Shown: positions 42,563 to 56,325 of the stretch, one piece after another
How the letters are laid out: the number at the start of each line of letters is the position of its first letter
Position numbering within the stretch: the first letter of the stretch is position 1
DNA from: Alteromonas halophila
GTDB taxonomy: Bacteria > Pseudomonadota > Gammaproteobacteria > Enterobacterales > Alteromonadaceae
Length of the DNA: 64,000 nucleotides
Direction of reading: 5' to 3'
NCBI RefSeq assembly: GCF_014651815.1
Contig: NZ_BMXP01000013.1
Location: forward strand, 1-64,000
The notes under the pieces: model-generated
What the model was told of the DNA's origin: nothing
Database searches by the model: none
The model's input: the letters and a program-made list of their open reading frames with translations, nothing else
Translations under genes and position numbers: made by a program

Positions 42563-44464
42563 ATGTTTTATCAGCAAGCGTTTGATGTCATCGTTGTCGG
42601 TGGCGGACATGCAGGCACCGAGGCCGCCCTGGCCGCTGCCCGGATGGGAGTTCGTACCCTGCTGTTAACGCACAACGTTGAAACCATTGGACAGATGTCC
42701 TGTAACCCCGCCATTGGTGGTATTGGTAAAGGTCATCTGGTAAAAGAAATCGATGCCTTAGGTGGTGCAATGGGCCTGGCGACCGATCACGGCGGGATCC
42801 AGTTCAGAACACTGAATTCCAGTAAAGGTCCGGCCGTGCGTGCAACCCGTGCCCAGGCTGATCGCAGCCTGTATAAACAGGCCATCCGAAACATTGTAGA
42901 AAATCAGCCTAATCTAACCTTATTCCAGCAAAGCGTGGATGATCTGATCGTAGAAAACGATCAGGTTACCGGTGTTGTGACCCAGATGGGGCTTAAGTTT
43001 CATGCCAAAACCGTGGTGCTGACCGTGGGTACATTTTTGGGCGGGACGATCCATATTGGCATGCAAAACTATCGGGGCGGACGCGCGGGTGATCCGCCTG
43101 CGATCGCACTGGCAGATCGGTTACGTGCCTTGCCATTTCGCGTAGATCGGCTTAAAACCGGCACACCAGCACGGCTTGATGCACGTTCGCTGGATTTCAG
43201 CGTGATGCAGGAACAACCCGGTGATAGCCCGGCGCCGGTGGTATCGTTTATGGGTAACCGCGATATGCATCCGCGCCAGATTTCCTGTTATATCACCCAT
43301 ACCAATGAGAAGACCCACGAGATTATCCGCGGTGGACTGGATCGCTCACCCATGTATTCCGGCATCATTGAGGGGGTGGGCCCGCGTTACTGTCCAAGTA
43401 TCGAGGATAAGATCATGCGTTTTGCTGACAAAGATTCACACCAGATCTTTGTGGAACCGGAAGGTTTAAACAGCATTGAAGTTTATCCCAACGGGATTTC
43501 CACCAGTCTGCCCTTCGATGTGCAGATGGAGCTGGTACGCTCTATTAAAGGGTTTGAAAATGCCCATATCGTGCGCCCTGGTTATGCCATTGAGTATGAC
43601 TATTTTGATCCGCGCGATCTGAAGCAAACCCTGGAAACCAAATATATCGACAATCTGTATTTTGCTGGCCAAATCAACGGCACGACCGGCTATGAAGAAG
43701 CCGGGGCTCAGGGCCTGGTAGCAGGTGCCAATGCGGCGCTGCGGGTGCAGGAACGAGAACCGCTGATCCTGCGTCGTGATCAGGCTTACATAGGCGTATT
43801 GATCGATGATCTCGCAACCATGGGTACCAAAGAACCGTATCGCATGTTTACCAGTCGTGCCGAGTACCGGTTGTTGCTGAGAGAAGACAATGCCGACATG
43901 CGTCTGACTAAACTGGGTCGTGAAATAGGACTGGTCGATGATGCGCGCTGGGCGGCATTTAACCGCAAAATGGAGCTGGTGGAGGCGGAACAGGAGCGCC
44001 TGCGTGGCCAGTTTATCCATCCCGAGCATGAAGCGGCAGCGGCCCTGAATGATATGCTGAAAAATCCGGTAAGTCGCGAACACTCGCTGGAAGAGCTGAT
44101 CCGCCGCCCGGAAATGACTTACCAGCAGCTCATGAGTATTGACTGTCTGGGGCCGGGCGTGGCCGATCCTATTGCAGCCCAGCAGGTTGAGATCCAGATT
44201 AAATACGCCGGCTATATTGCCCGTCAGTTAGACGAAATTGCCAAAGCGCAGCGCCACGAAAATACGCTGTTGCCGTCGGACCTGGACTACAGCCGGATAT
44301 CCGGATTGTCCAATGAGGTTATTGCTAAACTGTCCGATGCCCGTCCGGAGACCATCGGCAAAGCATCACGCATTTCCGGCGTCACGCCTGCCGCCATTTC
44401 CCTGTTGCTGGTGTACATGAAAAAGCACGGCATTTTACGTAAGCAGGAATCACTGTCTGCATGA
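42563..44464 (+). CDS. mnmG: tRNA uridine-5-carboxymethylaminomethyl(34) synthesis enzyme MnmG
   Basis: 633 aa from the ATG at 42563 (E. coli 629), with ACGAGG upstream; a GTG at 42548 would add five residues. FAD-dependent partner of MnmE. N-terminal FAD loop [17 protein letters not shown], the conserved [18 protein letters not shown], and the YAGYIARQ region in the C-terminal domain. Adjacent to oriC and overlapping rsmG by 4 bp. Confidence 0.99.
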   Translation: MFYQQAFDVIVVGGGHAGTEAALAAARMGVRTLLLTHNVETIGQMSCNPAIGGIGKGHLVKEIDALGGAMGLATDHGGIQFRTLNSSKGPAVRATRAQADRSLYKQAIRNIVENQPNLTLFQQSVDDLIVENDQVTGVVTQMGLKFHAKTVVLTVGTFLGGTIHIGMQNYRGGRAGDPPAIALADRLRALPFRVDRLKTGTPARLDARSLDFSVMQEQPGDSPAPVVSFMGNRDMHPRQISCYITHTNEKTHEIIRGGLDRSPMYSGIIEGVGPRYCPSIEDKIMRFADKDSHQIFVEPEGLNSIEVYPNGISTSLPFDVQMELVRSIKGFENAHIVRPGYAIEYDYFDPRDLKQTLETKYIDNLYFAGQINGTTGYEEAGAQGLVAGANAALRVQEREPLILRRDQAYIGVLIDDLATMGTKEPYRMFTSRAEYRLLLREDNADMRLTKLGREIGLVDDARWAAFNRKMELVEAEQERLRGQFIHPEHEAAAALNDMLKNPVSREHSLEELIRRPEMTYQQLMSIDCLGPGVADPIAAQQVEIQIKYAGYIARQLDEIAKAQRHENTLLPSDLDYSRISGLSNEVIAKLSDARPETIGKASRISGVTPAAISLLLVYMKKHGILRKQESLSA

Positions 44465-45108
44465 ATAACACGGTGAATCTGAAAGACAGACTTGGCGAGA
44501 TCCTGGACGCGGGCTGCAAAAACCTGGGCGTGCAGTTGCATGACGAGCAGCGCAGCGCGCTGGTAGGCTATGTGCTGCTGATGGACAAATGGAACAAAGC
44601 CTATAACCTCACCTCGGTGCGTGATCCACAACAAATGATGGTGCGTCATGTGCTGGATTCACTCAGCGTGGCGCCGCATCTTCGTGCGTCGCAGGTGATT
44701 GATGTTGGTACGGGTCCCGGACTGCCAGGGATCCCGCTGGCCATCATGCAACCGGGAACTCACTTCACGTTGCTCGACAGTCTGGGAAAGCGTGTGCGCT
44801 TTTTAAAACAGTGCGCCTACGAACTACAACTTGAGAATGTTACGCCCATTCAGTCCCGGGTAGAGGCCCACACGCCGGATACCCCCTACGATGTGGTATT
44901 AAGTCGGGCCTTTGCATCACTAAAAGATATGTTGCACTGGTGTGCGCATCTGGTAGATTCAAAGGGACAATTTCTTGCTCTGAAAGGTCAGTTTCCTCAG
45001 TCAGAGCTAGACGAAGTGAGTAATCACTTTCATATTGACGATATCATCAACGTGGATGTTCCGGATCAGGACGGCGACAGACACCTGGTATTTATCAGCA
45101 AAGCGTAA
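44461..45108 (+). CDS. rsmG: 16S rRNA (guanine(527)-N(7))-methyltransferase RsmG
   Basis: 215 aa (E. coli 207). Methylates G527 of 16S rRNA. SAM loop [15 protein letters not shown] and preceding HVLDSLS motif are the family signatures. Starts inside the mnmG stop (ATGA), and parA begins 12 bp after it. Confidence 0.97.
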   Translation: MNNTVNLKDRLGEILDAGCKNLGVQLHDEQRSALVGYVLLMDKWNKAYNLTSVRDPQQMMVRHVLDSLSVAPHLRASQVIDVGTGPGLPGIPLAIMQPGTHFTLLDSLGKRVRFLKQCAYELQLENVTPIQSRVEAHTPDTPYDVVLSRAFASLKDMLHWCAHLVDSKGQFLALKGQFPQSELDEVSNHFHIDDIINVDVPDQDGDRHLVFISKA

Positions 45109-45119
45109 CGGGATTCAGG

Positions 45120-45914
45120 GTGGCAAAGGTAATCGCAATTGCGAATCAGAAAGGCGGTGTGGGTAAAACCACAACGGCGGTGAACGTAGCGGCATCCATG
45201 GCTGCAACAAAACGAAAAGTATTGCTGATCGACCTCGATCCTCAGGGCAATGCCACCATGGGTAGTGGTGTTGACAAGTATGATGTCGAGGCCACCGCGT
45301 ATGAACTGCTGATTGAGGAAGCCGCTGCTGATAAGGTCATTATTCCTTCAACAACAGGAAAGTATGATCTCATCCCTGCCAACGGCGATGTTACCGCCGC
45401 TGAAATCAAACTGATGGAAATGTTTGCCCGTGAAGTGCGGCTACGCAATGCCCTTAACCCTGTGATGAACGATTATGACTTTGTGTTTATAGACTGTCCG
45501 CCATCACTGAATCAGTTAACGGTGAATGCACTGGCGGCTGCCGACTCGGTAATGGTGCCGATGCAGTGTGAATATTACGCACTGGAAGGCCTGACAGCGT
45601 TGATGGATACGATTGGCAAACTGGCCTCAGTAGTGAATCCGCAGCTTAAGATAGAAGGTGTGCTGCGAACCATGTATGATCCGCGCAACCGTCTGGCGAA
45701 TGATGTGTCGGAGCAACTTAAACGTCACTTTGGTGAGCAGGTTTACCGCACGGTCATTCCCCGTAATGTACGGCTGGCAGAAGCCCCTAGTTTTGGCGCG
45801 CCCGCCATGTATTACGATAAATCGTCAACGGGCGCGAAGGCGTATCTGTCGCTGGCCGGTGAAATATTACGGCGACGGGATAAAGTCTCACCTGCCCCGG
45901 CTAAAGCCAGTTAA
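45120..45914 (+). CDS. parA: chromosome partitioning ATPase ParA (Soj)
   Basis: 264 aa, GTG start. Deviant Walker [20 protein letters not shown] and IDCPPSL (Walker B) identify a ParA/MinD ATPase. With ParB and parS it moves the replicated origins apart. The length fits the chromosomal class without an HTH extension. 54 bp to parB. Confidence 0.97.
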   Translation: MAKVIAIANQKGGVGKTTTAVNVAASMAATKRKVLLIDLDPQGNATMGSGVDKYDVEATAYELLIEEAAADKVIIPSTTGKYDLIPANGDVTAAEIKLMEMFAREVRLRNALNPVMNDYDFVFIDCPPSLNQLTVNALAAADSVMVPMQCEYYALEGLTALMDTIGKLASVVNPQLKIEGVLRTMYDPRNRLANDVSEQLKRHFGEQVYRTVIPRNVRLAEAPSFGAPAMYYDKSSTGAKAYLSLAGEILRRRDKVSPAPAKAS

Positions 45915-45968
45915 TCACAAGAAATCATCGTCGTCGGCAACGATAACGTTAATGCCATAGAGGAAACT

Positions 45969-46838
45969 ATGTCAGCGAAAAAACGCGGATTAGGGCGCGG
46001 CCTGGATGCGCTGCTTGCAACCAGTCAGTCATCATCTAATGCTCAGCCGGAAACCTCGGCCACGCACAGTGAACTGAGTACACTGCCTATTGAACATCTG
46101 GTGCCGGGCAAATACCAGCCGCGTAAAGATATGTCACCCGAAGCGCTGGAAGAGCTGGCATCATCCATCCGTTCTCAGGGTGTTATTCAGCCTATTGTGG
46201 TTCGACAGGTCGACAATCACCGTTTTGAAATCATTGCCGGGGAGCGTCGCTGGCGCGCCGCGCAACTTGCGCAACTCGATGAGGTGCCGTGTCTGGTTAA
46301 AAACGTACCGGATGAAGCGGCCGTGGCCATCGCGCTGATTGAAAACATTCAGCGTGAGGACCTTAATGCCATGGAAGAAGCTATGGCGTTAGACCGGCTG
46401 ATGAACGAATTTTCTCTCACCCATGCCCAGGTCGCCGAAGCCGTCGGTAAGTCGCGTACCACGGTGACTAACCTTCTGCGTCTGAATAATCTCAACGATG
46501 ATGTTAAGTTGCTGGTCGAGCACGGTGATATCGAGATGGGTCATGCCCGCGCATTACTGTCACTGGAAGGCGATGCTCAGTCTGACGCTGCACAAACTGT
46601 ATCCGGCAAAGGTCTGACTGTGCGGGATACAGAAAAACTGGTGAAGAAACTACTGGAACCGGCTAAGCCTAAACCCGAAAAACCGATTGATCCTGACGTA
46701 AAACAGCTCATCGAACGCCTGTCTGAGAACCTCGGTGCAGAGGTCAATATTGCGCACAATGCGAAAGGCAAAGGGAAAATGGTCATTAACTTTAATGACT
46801 TGGATCAGCTAGACGGAATTATCTCTAAATTTCAATAA
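45969..46838 (+). CDS. parB: chromosome partitioning protein ParB (Spo0J), CTP-dependent clamp
   Basis: 289 aa. N-terminal nuclease-like/CTP-binding fold with GERRWRAAQLA, ENIQREDLNAMEEA, then HTH (THAQVAEAVGKSRTTVTNLLRLN) that reads parS, and a C-terminal dimer domain. Binds the three consensus parS sites at 27.7-31.1 kb. Followed by the atp operon. Confidence 0.97.
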   Translation: MSAKKRGLGRGLDALLATSQSSSNAQPETSATHSELSTLPIEHLVPGKYQPRKDMSPEALEELASSIRSQGVIQPIVVRQVDNHRFEIIAGERRWRAAQLAQLDEVPCLVKNVPDEAAVAIALIENIQREDLNAMEEAMALDRLMNEFSLTHAQVAEAVGKSRTTVTNLLRLNNLNDDVKLLVEHGDIEMGHARALLSLEGDAQSDAAQTVSGKGLTVRDTEKLVKKLLEPAKPKPEKPIDPDVKQLIERLSENLGAEVNIAHNAKGKGKMVINFNDLDQLDGIISKFQ

Positions 46839-46975
46839 GTTAAATTTTCCTCGTGCGACGCAATTACACTGTACTGCGGTGGGTTACAGCGCGGGGTTTT
46901 TCAGGTACACTTGTTCGCCGTATTGGTTATTGAACAGGTAAATTTTCAGGATAACTTTCAAAAAGCGCTGGGTTG

Positions 46976-47003
46976 TTGAAAATAATCGGTAAAACAGTAT
47001 ACT
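46976..47003 (+). promoter_or_regulatory. atp operon promoter candidate
   Basis: TTGAAA, 16-bp spacer, TATACT, about 24 bp before the atpI start. Spacing and position fit a sigma-70 promoter. The 140 bp upstream of it hold no other clear feature. Confidence 0.5.
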
Positions 47004-47026
47004 TCTGACGCTTTTTGCAAGACGAG

Positions 47027-47425
47027 ATGACATTGCAGCGCAGTAACACAAACAGACTGACAGCGCCCGGCAGAGAGCTGGCAAAAAAAGGCCTTCTTTT
47101 TCAAAGCGTCACTGCGTTTTTTCTGATTGTTTTATCGGCATTTTTTGGTTCAGCCGAGGCAGTCATCTCAATAGCGTCGGGAACGCTGATAAGTCTTCTG
47201 CCGTCAGCGCTATTTGCAGTATTCGCGTTTCGCTACGCTGGCGCAACGCAGCTAAAACAGGTCAATCAGAGTTTTGGCCAGGGGGCCAAGCTGAAAATGG
47301 CCCTGACAATCATATTATTTGTGGTTGCGTTTGCGGGCTTACAGGCTCACCCGCTTTTCGTATTGCTCGGGTACGCGATCACAGCAGTAAGCCACGTGCT
47401 TGCTATGTTCCGGCATGGTACATAA
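47027..47425 (+). CDS. atpI: ATP synthase subunit I
   Basis: 132 aa from the ATG at 47027 (a TTG at 47015 is an alternative). Four transmembrane helices, e.g. FQSVTAFFLIVLSAFFG and ALFAVFAFRYA, ending with the basic CFRHGT-like tail region MFRHGT. AtpI assists c-ring assembly and Mg2+ handling. Least conserved atp subunit; assignment rests mainly on position ahead of atpB. Confidence 0.88.
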   Translation: MTLQRSNTNRLTAPGRELAKKGLLFQSVTAFFLIVLSAFFGSAEAVISIASGTLISLLPSALFAVFAFRYAGATQLKQVNQSFGQGAKLKMALTIILFVVAFAGLQAHPLFVLLGYAITAVSHVLAMFRHGT

Positions 47426-47512
47426 AAAACGATAACAGCATAACCAATGCGTATACGCCGCGACAGGCGCGCCGGACACTGAACAGAATTTATACTTTGC
47501 AACTTGGGTTAA

Positions 47513-48349
<837 letters not shown>

Positions 48350-48452
48350 GAAGTAACGGCTGTGCGGCTACAGCGCCTGGTGTTGATGTCGCACTGTCAC
48401 AATGAGTAACGCTTTTAACTTTAACTTTAAATAACTTAAATCGGAGACGTAA

Positions 48453-48674
<222 letters not shown>

Positions 48675-48719
48675 CTTTCATACCCAAATTATTAGCGAAC
48701 TATTAGAGGAGGGGCGATT

Positions 48720-49190
48720 GTGAATTTTAACGCCACTTTTATTGGTCAATTAATCGCCTTCGCTGTGTTCGTGGTGTTCTGCATGAAATATGTATGGCCA
48801 CCGCTGATCGCAGCGATTGAAGAACGTCAGAAGAAGATTGCCGATGGTCTTGAAGCTTCTGAACGGGCAGAGAAAGACTTAGAACTTGCTCAGGAGAAAG
48901 CAACTGAGCAACTGAAAGATGCGAAAGCGCAAGCAGCTGAAATTGTCGAGCAGGCCAAAAAGCGTGCTAATCAACTTGTTGATGAAGAAACGCAGAAAGG
49001 CCGTGACGAACGCGAGAAGATTGTCGCGTCCGGTTATGCCGAAATTGAAGCTGAACGCAATCGTGCCAAAGAAGAACTGCGTCAACAGGTTGCCGTACTG
49101 GCAGTGACTGGTGCACAGCAGATTCTTCAACGTGAAATCGATGCACAAGCCCATAACGACATTGTTGAAAAACTTGTCGCTGAGCTTTAA
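48720..49190 (+). CDS. atpF: F0F1 ATP synthase subunit B
   Basis: 156 aa (E. coli 156), GTG start with GAGGAGGGG upstream. One N-terminal membrane helix (about 5-25), then a long charged amphipathic coiled coil (30-140) forming the peripheral stalk. Confidence 0.98.
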   Translation: MNFNATFIGQLIAFAVFVVFCMKYVWPPLIAAIEERQKKIADGLEASERAEKDLELAQEKATEQLKDAKAQAAEIVEQAKKRANQLVDEETQKGRDEREKIVASGYAEIEAERNRAKEELRQQVAVLAVTGAQQILQREIDAQAHNDIVEKLVAEL

Positions 49191-49205
49191 CGAGGGAGAT
49201 GAGCC

Positions 49206-49739
49206 ATGTCTGAATTGACAACCGTTGCTCGTCCCTATGCTAAAGCGGCTTTCGATTTTGCCGTCGAGCACAAGGCCGTCGACCAATGGCAGCAAATGCT
49301 GACATTTGCCGGCGCTGTTGCCCAGAATGAAGAAATGCATGCGTTGTTAACCGGTGCCATGGCATCTGAACAGCTTGCAGAAATCTTCATGAATATCTGC
49401 GGTGAAGAGCTCGATGAAAATGGCCAGAACCTGATTAAGGTACTGGCGGAAAATAAACGTTTGGCTGCCCTGCCCGACATTGTCGTGCTATTCGATGCTT
49501 ACAAAGCAGAATACGACAAAGAAGTTGAAGTCGATGTGACTTCGGCGGCAGAGCTCAGTGACACTCAGCAACAAGAACTGAGTAAATCACTGGAAGAACG
49601 TTTGGCACGTAAAGTGAAGCTTAATTGTAACGTGGATCCTGACCTGATCGCGGGACTGGTTGTAAAAGCCGGTGACACCGTAATTGATGGTTCCGTCAAA
49701 TCGAAATTGAACCGTCTGTCAGACGCGTTGCAAGCATAA
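49206..49739 (+). CDS. atpH: F0F1 ATP synthase subunit delta
   Basis: 177 aa (E. coli 177). N-terminal helical domain ([13 protein letters not shown]) binds F1; C-terminal domain contacts subunit b, ending [21 protein letters not shown], the usual conserved patch. Confidence 0.97.
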   Translation: MSELTTVARPYAKAAFDFAVEHKAVDQWQQMLTFAGAVAQNEEMHALLTGAMASEQLAEIFMNICGEELDENGQNLIKVLAENKRLAALPDIVVLFDAYKAEYDKEVEVDVTSAAELSDTQQQELSKSLEERLARKVKLNCNVDPDLIAGLVVKAGDTVIDGSVKSKLNRLSDALQA

Positions 49740-49752
49740 CGGGGATAAGAGC

Positions 49753-51294
49753 ATGCAACTTAATTCCACTGAAATTGCAGAACTGATCAAGAAAAGAATT
49801 GAGAAGTTCAATGTAGCCAGTGAAGCACGCAATGAAGGCACCATCGTCGCAGTAACCGACGGTATTATTCGTATTCACGGCCTGGCCGATGTAATGCAAG
49901 GTGAGATGATTGAGCTTCCTGGTGGTCGTTATGCAATGGCACTGAACCTTGAGCGAGACTCAGTCGGTGCGGTTGTAATGGGTCCTTATGCGGACCTGCA
50001 GGAAGGTGTAAAAGTCCAGTCTACCGGGCGTATTCTGGAAGTACCGGTAGGTCGTGCCCTGCTTGGCCGTGTTGTAAACACGCTGGGTGAGCCGATCGAC
50101 GGTAAAGGCGCAATCGATGCCGACAGCTATGAGCCGGTAGAGAAAATTGCACCAGGCGTAATCGAACGTCAGTCAGTCGACCAGCCGGTACAAACCGGTT
50201 ACAAGTCGGTTGACGCCATGATCCCAATTGGTCGTGGTCAGCGTGAGCTGGTCATCGGTGACCGCCAGACGGGTAAAACCGCGATGGCCGTCGATGCCAT
50301 CATCAACCAGAAAGGCACCGGCATTAAATGTGTGTACGTAGCGATTGGTCAGAAAGCCTCGACCATCTCTAACGTGGTACGCAAGCTGGAAGAACATGGC
50401 GCGATGGAACACACTATCATCGTTGCGGCGTCTGCCTCTGAGTCTGCGGCATTGCAGTATCTGTCTGCCTACTCGGGTTGTACGATGGGTGAATTCTTCC
50501 GTGACCGCGGTGAAGATGCCCTGATCGTTTATGATGATCTGTCTAAGCAGGCCGTTGCCTATCGTCAGATTTCACTGCTGCTGCGTCGTCCGCCAGGCCG
50601 TGAAGCTTACCCAGGTGATGTTTTCTACCTTCACTCACGTCTGCTTGAGCGTGCTGCACGGGTTAACGCAGATTACGTTGAAAAGTTCACTAACGGTGAT
50701 GTGAAAGGCCAGACCGGTTCACTGACGGCACTGCCAATCATTGAAACCCAGGCGGGTGACGTATCGGCATTCGTACCGACCAACGTTATCTCAATCACTG
50801 ACGGTCAGATCTTCTTAGAAACTGACCTGTTCAACGCAGGTATCCGTCCGGCCGTAAACGCCGGTGTCTCGGTATCGCGTGTTGGTGGTTCGGCACAGAC
50901 CAAAATCATCAAGAAGCTGGGTGGCGGTATCCGTCTGGCCCTGGCTCAGTATCGTGAACTTGCTGCGTTCTCGCAGTTCGCGTCTGACCTTGATGAAGCA
51001 ACCCGTGAACAGCTTGAGCACGGTGAGCGCGTTACCGAACTGATGAAGCAGAAGCAGTATACGCCACTGTCGATTGCAGACATGGGTGTGTCACTGTTCG
51101 CCGTTGAAAAAGGCTTCTTAAAAGATGTTGAGCTGAACAAGATCCTGGATTTTGAAGCAGCCCTGCACTCTTACATGAACAGCGAACACGCTGAGCTGAT
51201 GAAGACTATCAACGAATCTGGAAATTACAACGACGAGATTGCCTCTAAACTGAGCGACGCTTTAACCAAGTTTAAAGAAACGCAAACGTGGTAA
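49753..51294 (+). CDS. atpA: F0F1 ATP synthase subunit alpha
   Basis: 513 aa (E. coli 513). Non-catalytic nucleotide site: Walker [14 protein letters not shown], and [24 protein letters not shown]. Full length, 13 bp after atpH. Confidence 0.99.
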   Translation: MQLNSTEIAELIKKRIEKFNVASEARNEGTIVAVTDGIIRIHGLADVMQGEMIELPGGRYAMALNLERDSVGAVVMGPYADLQEGVKVQSTGRILEVPVGRALLGRVVNTLGEPIDGKGAIDADSYEPVEKIAPGVIERQSVDQPVQTGYKSVDAMIPIGRGQRELVIGDRQTGKTAMAVDAIINQKGTGIKCVYVAIGQKASTISNVVRKLEEHGAMEHTIIVAASASESAALQYLSAYSGCTMGEFFRDRGEDALIVYDDLSKQAVAYRQISLLLRRPPGREAYPGDVFYLHSRLLERAARVNADYVEKFTNGDVKGQTGSLTALPIIETQAGDVSAFVPTNVISITDGQIFLETDLFNAGIRPAVNAGVSVSRVGGSAQTKIIKKLGGGIRLALAQYRELAAFSQFASDLDEATREQLEHGERVTELMKQKQYTPLSIADMGVSLFAVEKGFLKDVELNKILDFEAALHSYMNSEHAELMKTINESGNYNDEIASKLSDALTKFKETQTW

Positions 51295-51358
51295 TCGGCG
51301 GGCCGGCATTGTCGTAAGACACTGCCGGCATCAACGTTAAGTAATTGGAGAGATAGTC

Positions 51359-52219
51359 ATGGCCAGCGGTAAAGAAATAAAAGGTAAGATTGGGAGTATT
51401 AAAAATACTCAAAAGATTACCAGCGCGATGGAAATGGTTGCGGCGTCTAAAATGAAAAAGGCGCAGCAGCGCATGGCCACAGGCCGTCCATACGCACAAA
51501 ATATGCTTAAAGTGATTGGTCACATTGCCAACGGTAACCTCGAATACCGCCATCCTTATCTGGAAGAGCGTGAGGTTAAGCGTGTTGGTTATATTGTGAT
51601 TTCCACTGACCGGGGCTTATGTGGTGGTTTGAACACCAACGAATTCAAAATGGTTACGCAGGAAGTGAAGAAGTGGCGTGATCAGGACGTTGAAGTTGAT
51701 TTTGCAGCGTTAGGTGCAAAAGCGTGTTCGTTCTTCAATCGGTTCGGCGGCCAGTTACTGGCGGCAGAGTCCGGGTTAGGAGACAAACCATCGGTAAGCG
51801 ATGTGGTGGGCGTTGTTCGCACCATGCTGCGAGCTTATGATGAAGGCAAGCTGGACCGGGTTTTCCTGGTTTACAACGACTTTATCAATACCATGTCACA
51901 AGAGCCGGTGAGCAACCAGTTATTGCCTTTGCCCAAATCTGAAAATGAAGATTATCACCATCGCTGGGATTACATCTACGAGCCGGATCCAAAAGCCATT
52001 TTGGAAGCATTAATGGTTCGTTACATTGAATCTCAGGTGTATCAGGGCGTTGTGGAAAATGCCGCGTCAGAACAGGCGGCACGGATGGTTGCCATGAAAG
52101 CAGCCACCGACAACGCAGGTAACCTTATTGATGACCTGCAACTGGTATACAACAAAGCGCGTCAGGCCGCGATCACGCAGGAAATCAGCGAGATTGTTGG
52201 TGGCGCATCAGCGGTGTAG
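51359..52219 (+). CDS. atpG: F0F1 ATP synthase subunit gamma
   Basis: 286 aa (E. coli 287). Rotor shaft: N- and C-terminal coiled coil helices ([23 protein letters not shown] and [17 protein letters not shown]) around a Rossmann-like middle ([13 protein letters not shown]). Confidence 0.98.
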   Translation: MASGKEIKGKIGSIKNTQKITSAMEMVAASKMKKAQQRMATGRPYAQNMLKVIGHIANGNLEYRHPYLEEREVKRVGYIVISTDRGLCGGLNTNEFKMVTQEVKKWRDQDVEVDFAALGAKACSFFNRFGGQLLAAESGLGDKPSVSDVVGVVRTMLRAYDEGKLDRVFLVYNDFINTMSQEPVSNQLLPLPKSENEDYHHRWDYIYEPDPKAILEALMVRYIESQVYQGVVENAASEQAARMVAMKAATDNAGNLIDDLQLVYNKARQAAITQEISEIVGGASAV

Positions 52220-52240
52220 GCAAAGGTTTAAAAGAGATAA

Positions 52241-53638
<1,398 letters not shown>

Positions 53639-53706
53639 GGACGGTGCTGCTGGTGGATTAGCCACCAGCCACTACCCTTGCTTGCGTACCTAATTGGGAG
53701 GTTCTT

Positions 53707-54123
53707 ATGGCAGCAATGACAGTACATCTGGATGTGGTAAGCGCGGAAGAAGAGATTTTCTCGGGCCGTGTTGAGCGCATTCAGGTGACCGGAAGTGAAG
53801 GTGAACTGGGTATCTATCCGGGTCACGCACCTCTGATCTCTGCTATTAAACCTGGAATGGTGCGTTTGGTGAAACAGCACGGTGACGAAGAAGTCATCTA
53901 TGTTGCCGGTGGCTTCCTGGAAGTTCAGCCTGGCAACGTGACTGTTCTGGCCGATACCGCGGTGCGCGCGGAAGAGCTTGACGAACAGGCGGCAGAAGAA
54001 GCCAAACGACGTGCAGAAGAGCACATCGCCAACCCAGGTGCGGACTTTAATTATGCGGAGGCGGCCCACGAGCTTGCCGAAGCAATCGCGCAGCTTCGAC
54101 TTATTAAGAAATTGCGTAATTAA
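53707..54123 (+). CDS. atpC: F0F1 ATP synthase subunit epsilon
   Basis: 138 aa (E. coli 139). N-terminal beta-sandwich ([35 protein letters not shown]) and C-terminal two-helix part that inhibits ATP hydrolysis. Last gene of the operon, followed by a clear terminator. Confidence 0.97.
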   Translation: MAAMTVHLDVVSAEEEIFSGRVERIQVTGSEGELGIYPGHAPLISAIKPGMVRLVKQHGDEEVIYVAGGFLEVQPGNVTVLADTAVRAEELDEQAAEEAKRRAEEHIANPGADFNYAEAAHELAEAIAQLRLIKKLRN

Positions 54124-54142
54124 AGAGTCTGATAGTTCAAAA

Positions 54143-54167
54143 GCCCGCTCTTCAGCGGGTTTTTTTA
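54143..54167 (+). terminator. atp operon terminator
   Basis: GCCCGCT-CTTC-AGCGGGT with a run of seven T, 20 bp after atpC. The following 190 bp up to the next gene show nothing I can name. Confidence 0.9.
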
Positions 54168-54354
54168 TGTCATAATAGAGGTGCCGAGTCGCTTGCAGAG
54201 AGCACCAGAGTGCGGTGCATTATCTCACCCGGCTGATAACTTCGCACATGACAAAACGACGGGTAACGCAACGAAGATGGTGCCCGCAACTAAATAACGC
54301 CTGACAGACTGTACATGGAGCCTACGGTCACAGGTTTAATAACAAACAATATCA

Positions 54355-55317
54355 ATGACAATACGTTCCTATGAGAGCCGCCTGTCAACACGAAACGTGT
54401 GGCTGTTTCCCTTGCTTTTCATCATCGTCACGATGACAGGGCATTATCTTTCCGGCGCCCTGCACTGGCCTGTAATTTCACCGGATCACCAGCGCGATTT
54501 TAATACAGCATTGGGAATTAGCCTGTTGACGGCCGTTTTTTGGGCTGGGCTGCGTGCCATCCATCAAAACGTGGCCAGCACGCTGATAGCCATACTAGTC
54601 AAGCGCCATCAACTGAGTGAATTTAACCGTCATCGCTGGACTCTGAGTCGCAAATTTAAGTGGCAATTAAGTCTGTGCTGCTGCCTCGCGCCGCTGATGC
54701 CGGCGCTTTATCTGGTAGATCAGGGTTTACTGCCGCGCATCGATGAGCCCGGTGTCTACATGATCACCCTGACAGCCATTCCTTTCTGGCTGTTATTACT
54801 CGTCTTTCTGTGGCAGACCAGCACCAATACCCGTTATATCTTTGCCCTTGCCTTTGATCAATCAGCATCACAACCCACCGATCTGGATACGTATAAGTCA
54901 GTCTTCGACATGGCGATCGCCAATGCCCGCTATGCACTTGGTGCTATCGCTATCCTGCCAGTATTCTGGTTCAATAAACCGATTCCTATGCTGGATATGA
55001 TCATCGTCAGTATGGCTGGCAGTGTACTGCTGATATATTTATTTATTCCGGTATGGCAGGCGTACCGCAGAATTTCGGACCTGCGCCAGCGTATCAGGCT
55101 GGATGTTGAGCACAAAGTTACGAATATGGTCCGGGATCAGGCCAGAGGTGATGCCATTCCGGATTTTAGTTTCCGGCTGGAATCGCTGTTTCTTCTTCGG
55201 GATCAGGCTACAGATTTTGTACAAACCCGCCAGCGCCTGGGGTTTTTATTCAGCCTGACCTGGCTACCCTTGTCTCTGTTTATCGTTAACCTTTTCGAAC
55301 GACTGATGTCGACATGA
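54355..55317 (+). CDS. multi-pass membrane protein of unknown function
   Basis: 320 aa. About six or seven hydrophobic helices (roughly residues 15-36, 52-70, 105-122, 136-152, 190-203, 211-233 and 295-314) separated by basic loops; an amphipathic, charged stretch near 235-290 may face the cytoplasm. I do not recognise a family and see no catalytic motif. It stands alone after the atp terminator and ends 3 bp before the convergent DTW gene. Weak Shine-Dalgarno. Confidence 0.75.
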   Translation: MTIRSYESRLSTRNVWLFPLLFIIVTMTGHYLSGALHWPVISPDHQRDFNTALGISLLTAVFWAGLRAIHQNVASTLIAILVKRHQLSEFNRHRWTLSRKFKWQLSLCCCLAPLMPALYLVDQGLLPRIDEPGVYMITLTAIPFWLLLLVFLWQTSTNTRYIFALAFDQSASQPTDLDTYKSVFDMAIANARYALGAIAILPVFWFNKPIPMLDMIIVSMAGSVLLIYLFIPVWQAYRRISDLRQRIRLDVEHKVTNMVRDQARGDAIPDFSFRLESLFLLRDQATDFVQTRQRLGFLFSLTWLPLSLFIVNLFERLMST

Positions 55318-55320
55318 TTG

Positions 55321-55893
55321 TCAGCGCCTGTGAGCCGCAGGCGCCCTCCAGCGTTCTACAAATACTTTCTGAAGTGAATAAAGCGGCGACACATCATCCT
55401 GATAAACCTGATGCATGCAATAAGCTATGGCCTCAAGTGTCGACAGGCTATTGATTTTTTGGGTATGGCGTATGTGGTAAGCTGAATCCGGCGGACTGGC
55501 AAAGTGATACGCTGGTAGCGCCTGCAAAAAAGGATGCTGATGCAACATTGCATAAGCCTGTTTCCAGCTGCCATCCAGAAACAGCCATTGTTTGACCGGC
55601 ATCTCACTGAATGCTGTGTCTTCAAGTGGCCGGCTGTATTCGGCGGGATAAATCAGGGCGCTGGACGTGGCGTCACAGTGTATGCGAAGTTTCTGCATTG
55701 CGTCGGCATCTGACGTATTAATCACGGTAACCTTGCGTGAACATAATTGCGCCAGCCGGGCGGTATTCTTAGCATGTTTTTGTTCTTTTGGGTGCTGAAG
55801 AACAATGGCGGGCGCGGACAAGCAGGTCGGCGTAACAGCGGCACAGAGACACTGACTTGCCGGGTACTGACAACGGTCGCAATACGCACGCAT
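55321..55893 (-). CDS. DTW domain protein, probable tRNA-uridine aminocarboxypropyltransferase
   Basis: 190 aa. Four N-terminal cysteines (CDRCQYPASQCLC) form a zinc site, then HPKE, and the DTW-family core LDGSWKQA, with CMHQ near the C-terminus. Relatives (TapT/YfiP) transfer the aminocarboxypropyl group of SAM to U47 of tRNA. The third position of the DTW motif here reads DGSW. Divergent from the alkyltransferase-like gene with 28 bp between starts. Confidence 0.82.
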   Translation of the reverse strand: MRAYCDRCQYPASQCLCAAVTPTCLSAPAIVLQHPKEQKHAKNTARLAQLCSRKVTVINTSDADAMQKLRIHCDATSSALIYPAEYSRPLEDTAFSEMPVKQWLFLDGSWKQAYAMLHQHPFLQALPAYHFASPPDSAYHIRHTQKINSLSTLEAIAYCMHQVYQDDVSPLYSLQKVFVERWRAPAAHRR

Positions 55894-55921
55894 GGTGTGG
55901 CCTCACATAAAAAGGAAGAGT

Positions 55922-56263
55922 ATGCCCAACTTGCCCGCGTATACGCAAATTCAGCAAACACTTAAACTGGTGCCTGCAGGCACAGTGGTCAGCTATGGCC
56001 AATTGGCTGATCTTGCAGGGTTACCGGGACGAGCGAGGCTTGTCGGGCGATGTCTGAAAGAGGCGGGATCAGAAGCACTCCCCTGGCACCGGGTGCTCAG
56101 AGCCGATGGTAAAATTGCCTTTCCTGCCGGTAGCGATGCAGCCGGGGAGCAGCGTCAGCGGCTTATTGCAGAAGGGGTGATGGTGCGCAATTACCGGGTA
56201 AAGCTTAGCGAATTCGGCTGGCAACCGGACAGCTATACATTGCTGCACAGGCTGCAATTCTAA
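55922..56263 (+). CDS. alkyltransferase-like (Atl) DNA-binding protein
   Basis: 113 aa from the ATG at 55922 with AAGGAAGAG upstream. O6-alkylguanine transferase C-terminal fold with helix-turn-helix and the arginine in GRARLVGR. The usual PCHR active site reads PWHRV: the reactive cysteine is replaced by tryptophan, which defines Atl proteins. They flip and flag O6-alkylguanine for nucleotide-excision repair and cannot accept the alkyl group. The tag gene, also for alkylation repair, is elsewhere in the window. Confidence 0.9.
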   Translation: MPNLPAYTQIQQTLKLVPAGTVVSYGQLADLAGLPGRARLVGRCLKEAGSEALPWHRVLRADGKIAFPAGSDAAGEQRQRLIAEGVMVRNYRVKLSEFGWQPDSYTLLHRLQF

Positions 56264-56325
56264 ATAGTTTGCCTGCACCGGCTATTTTGGTTAGGTTTAA
56301 CTATGTTACAGGAGTGAATCAGATA

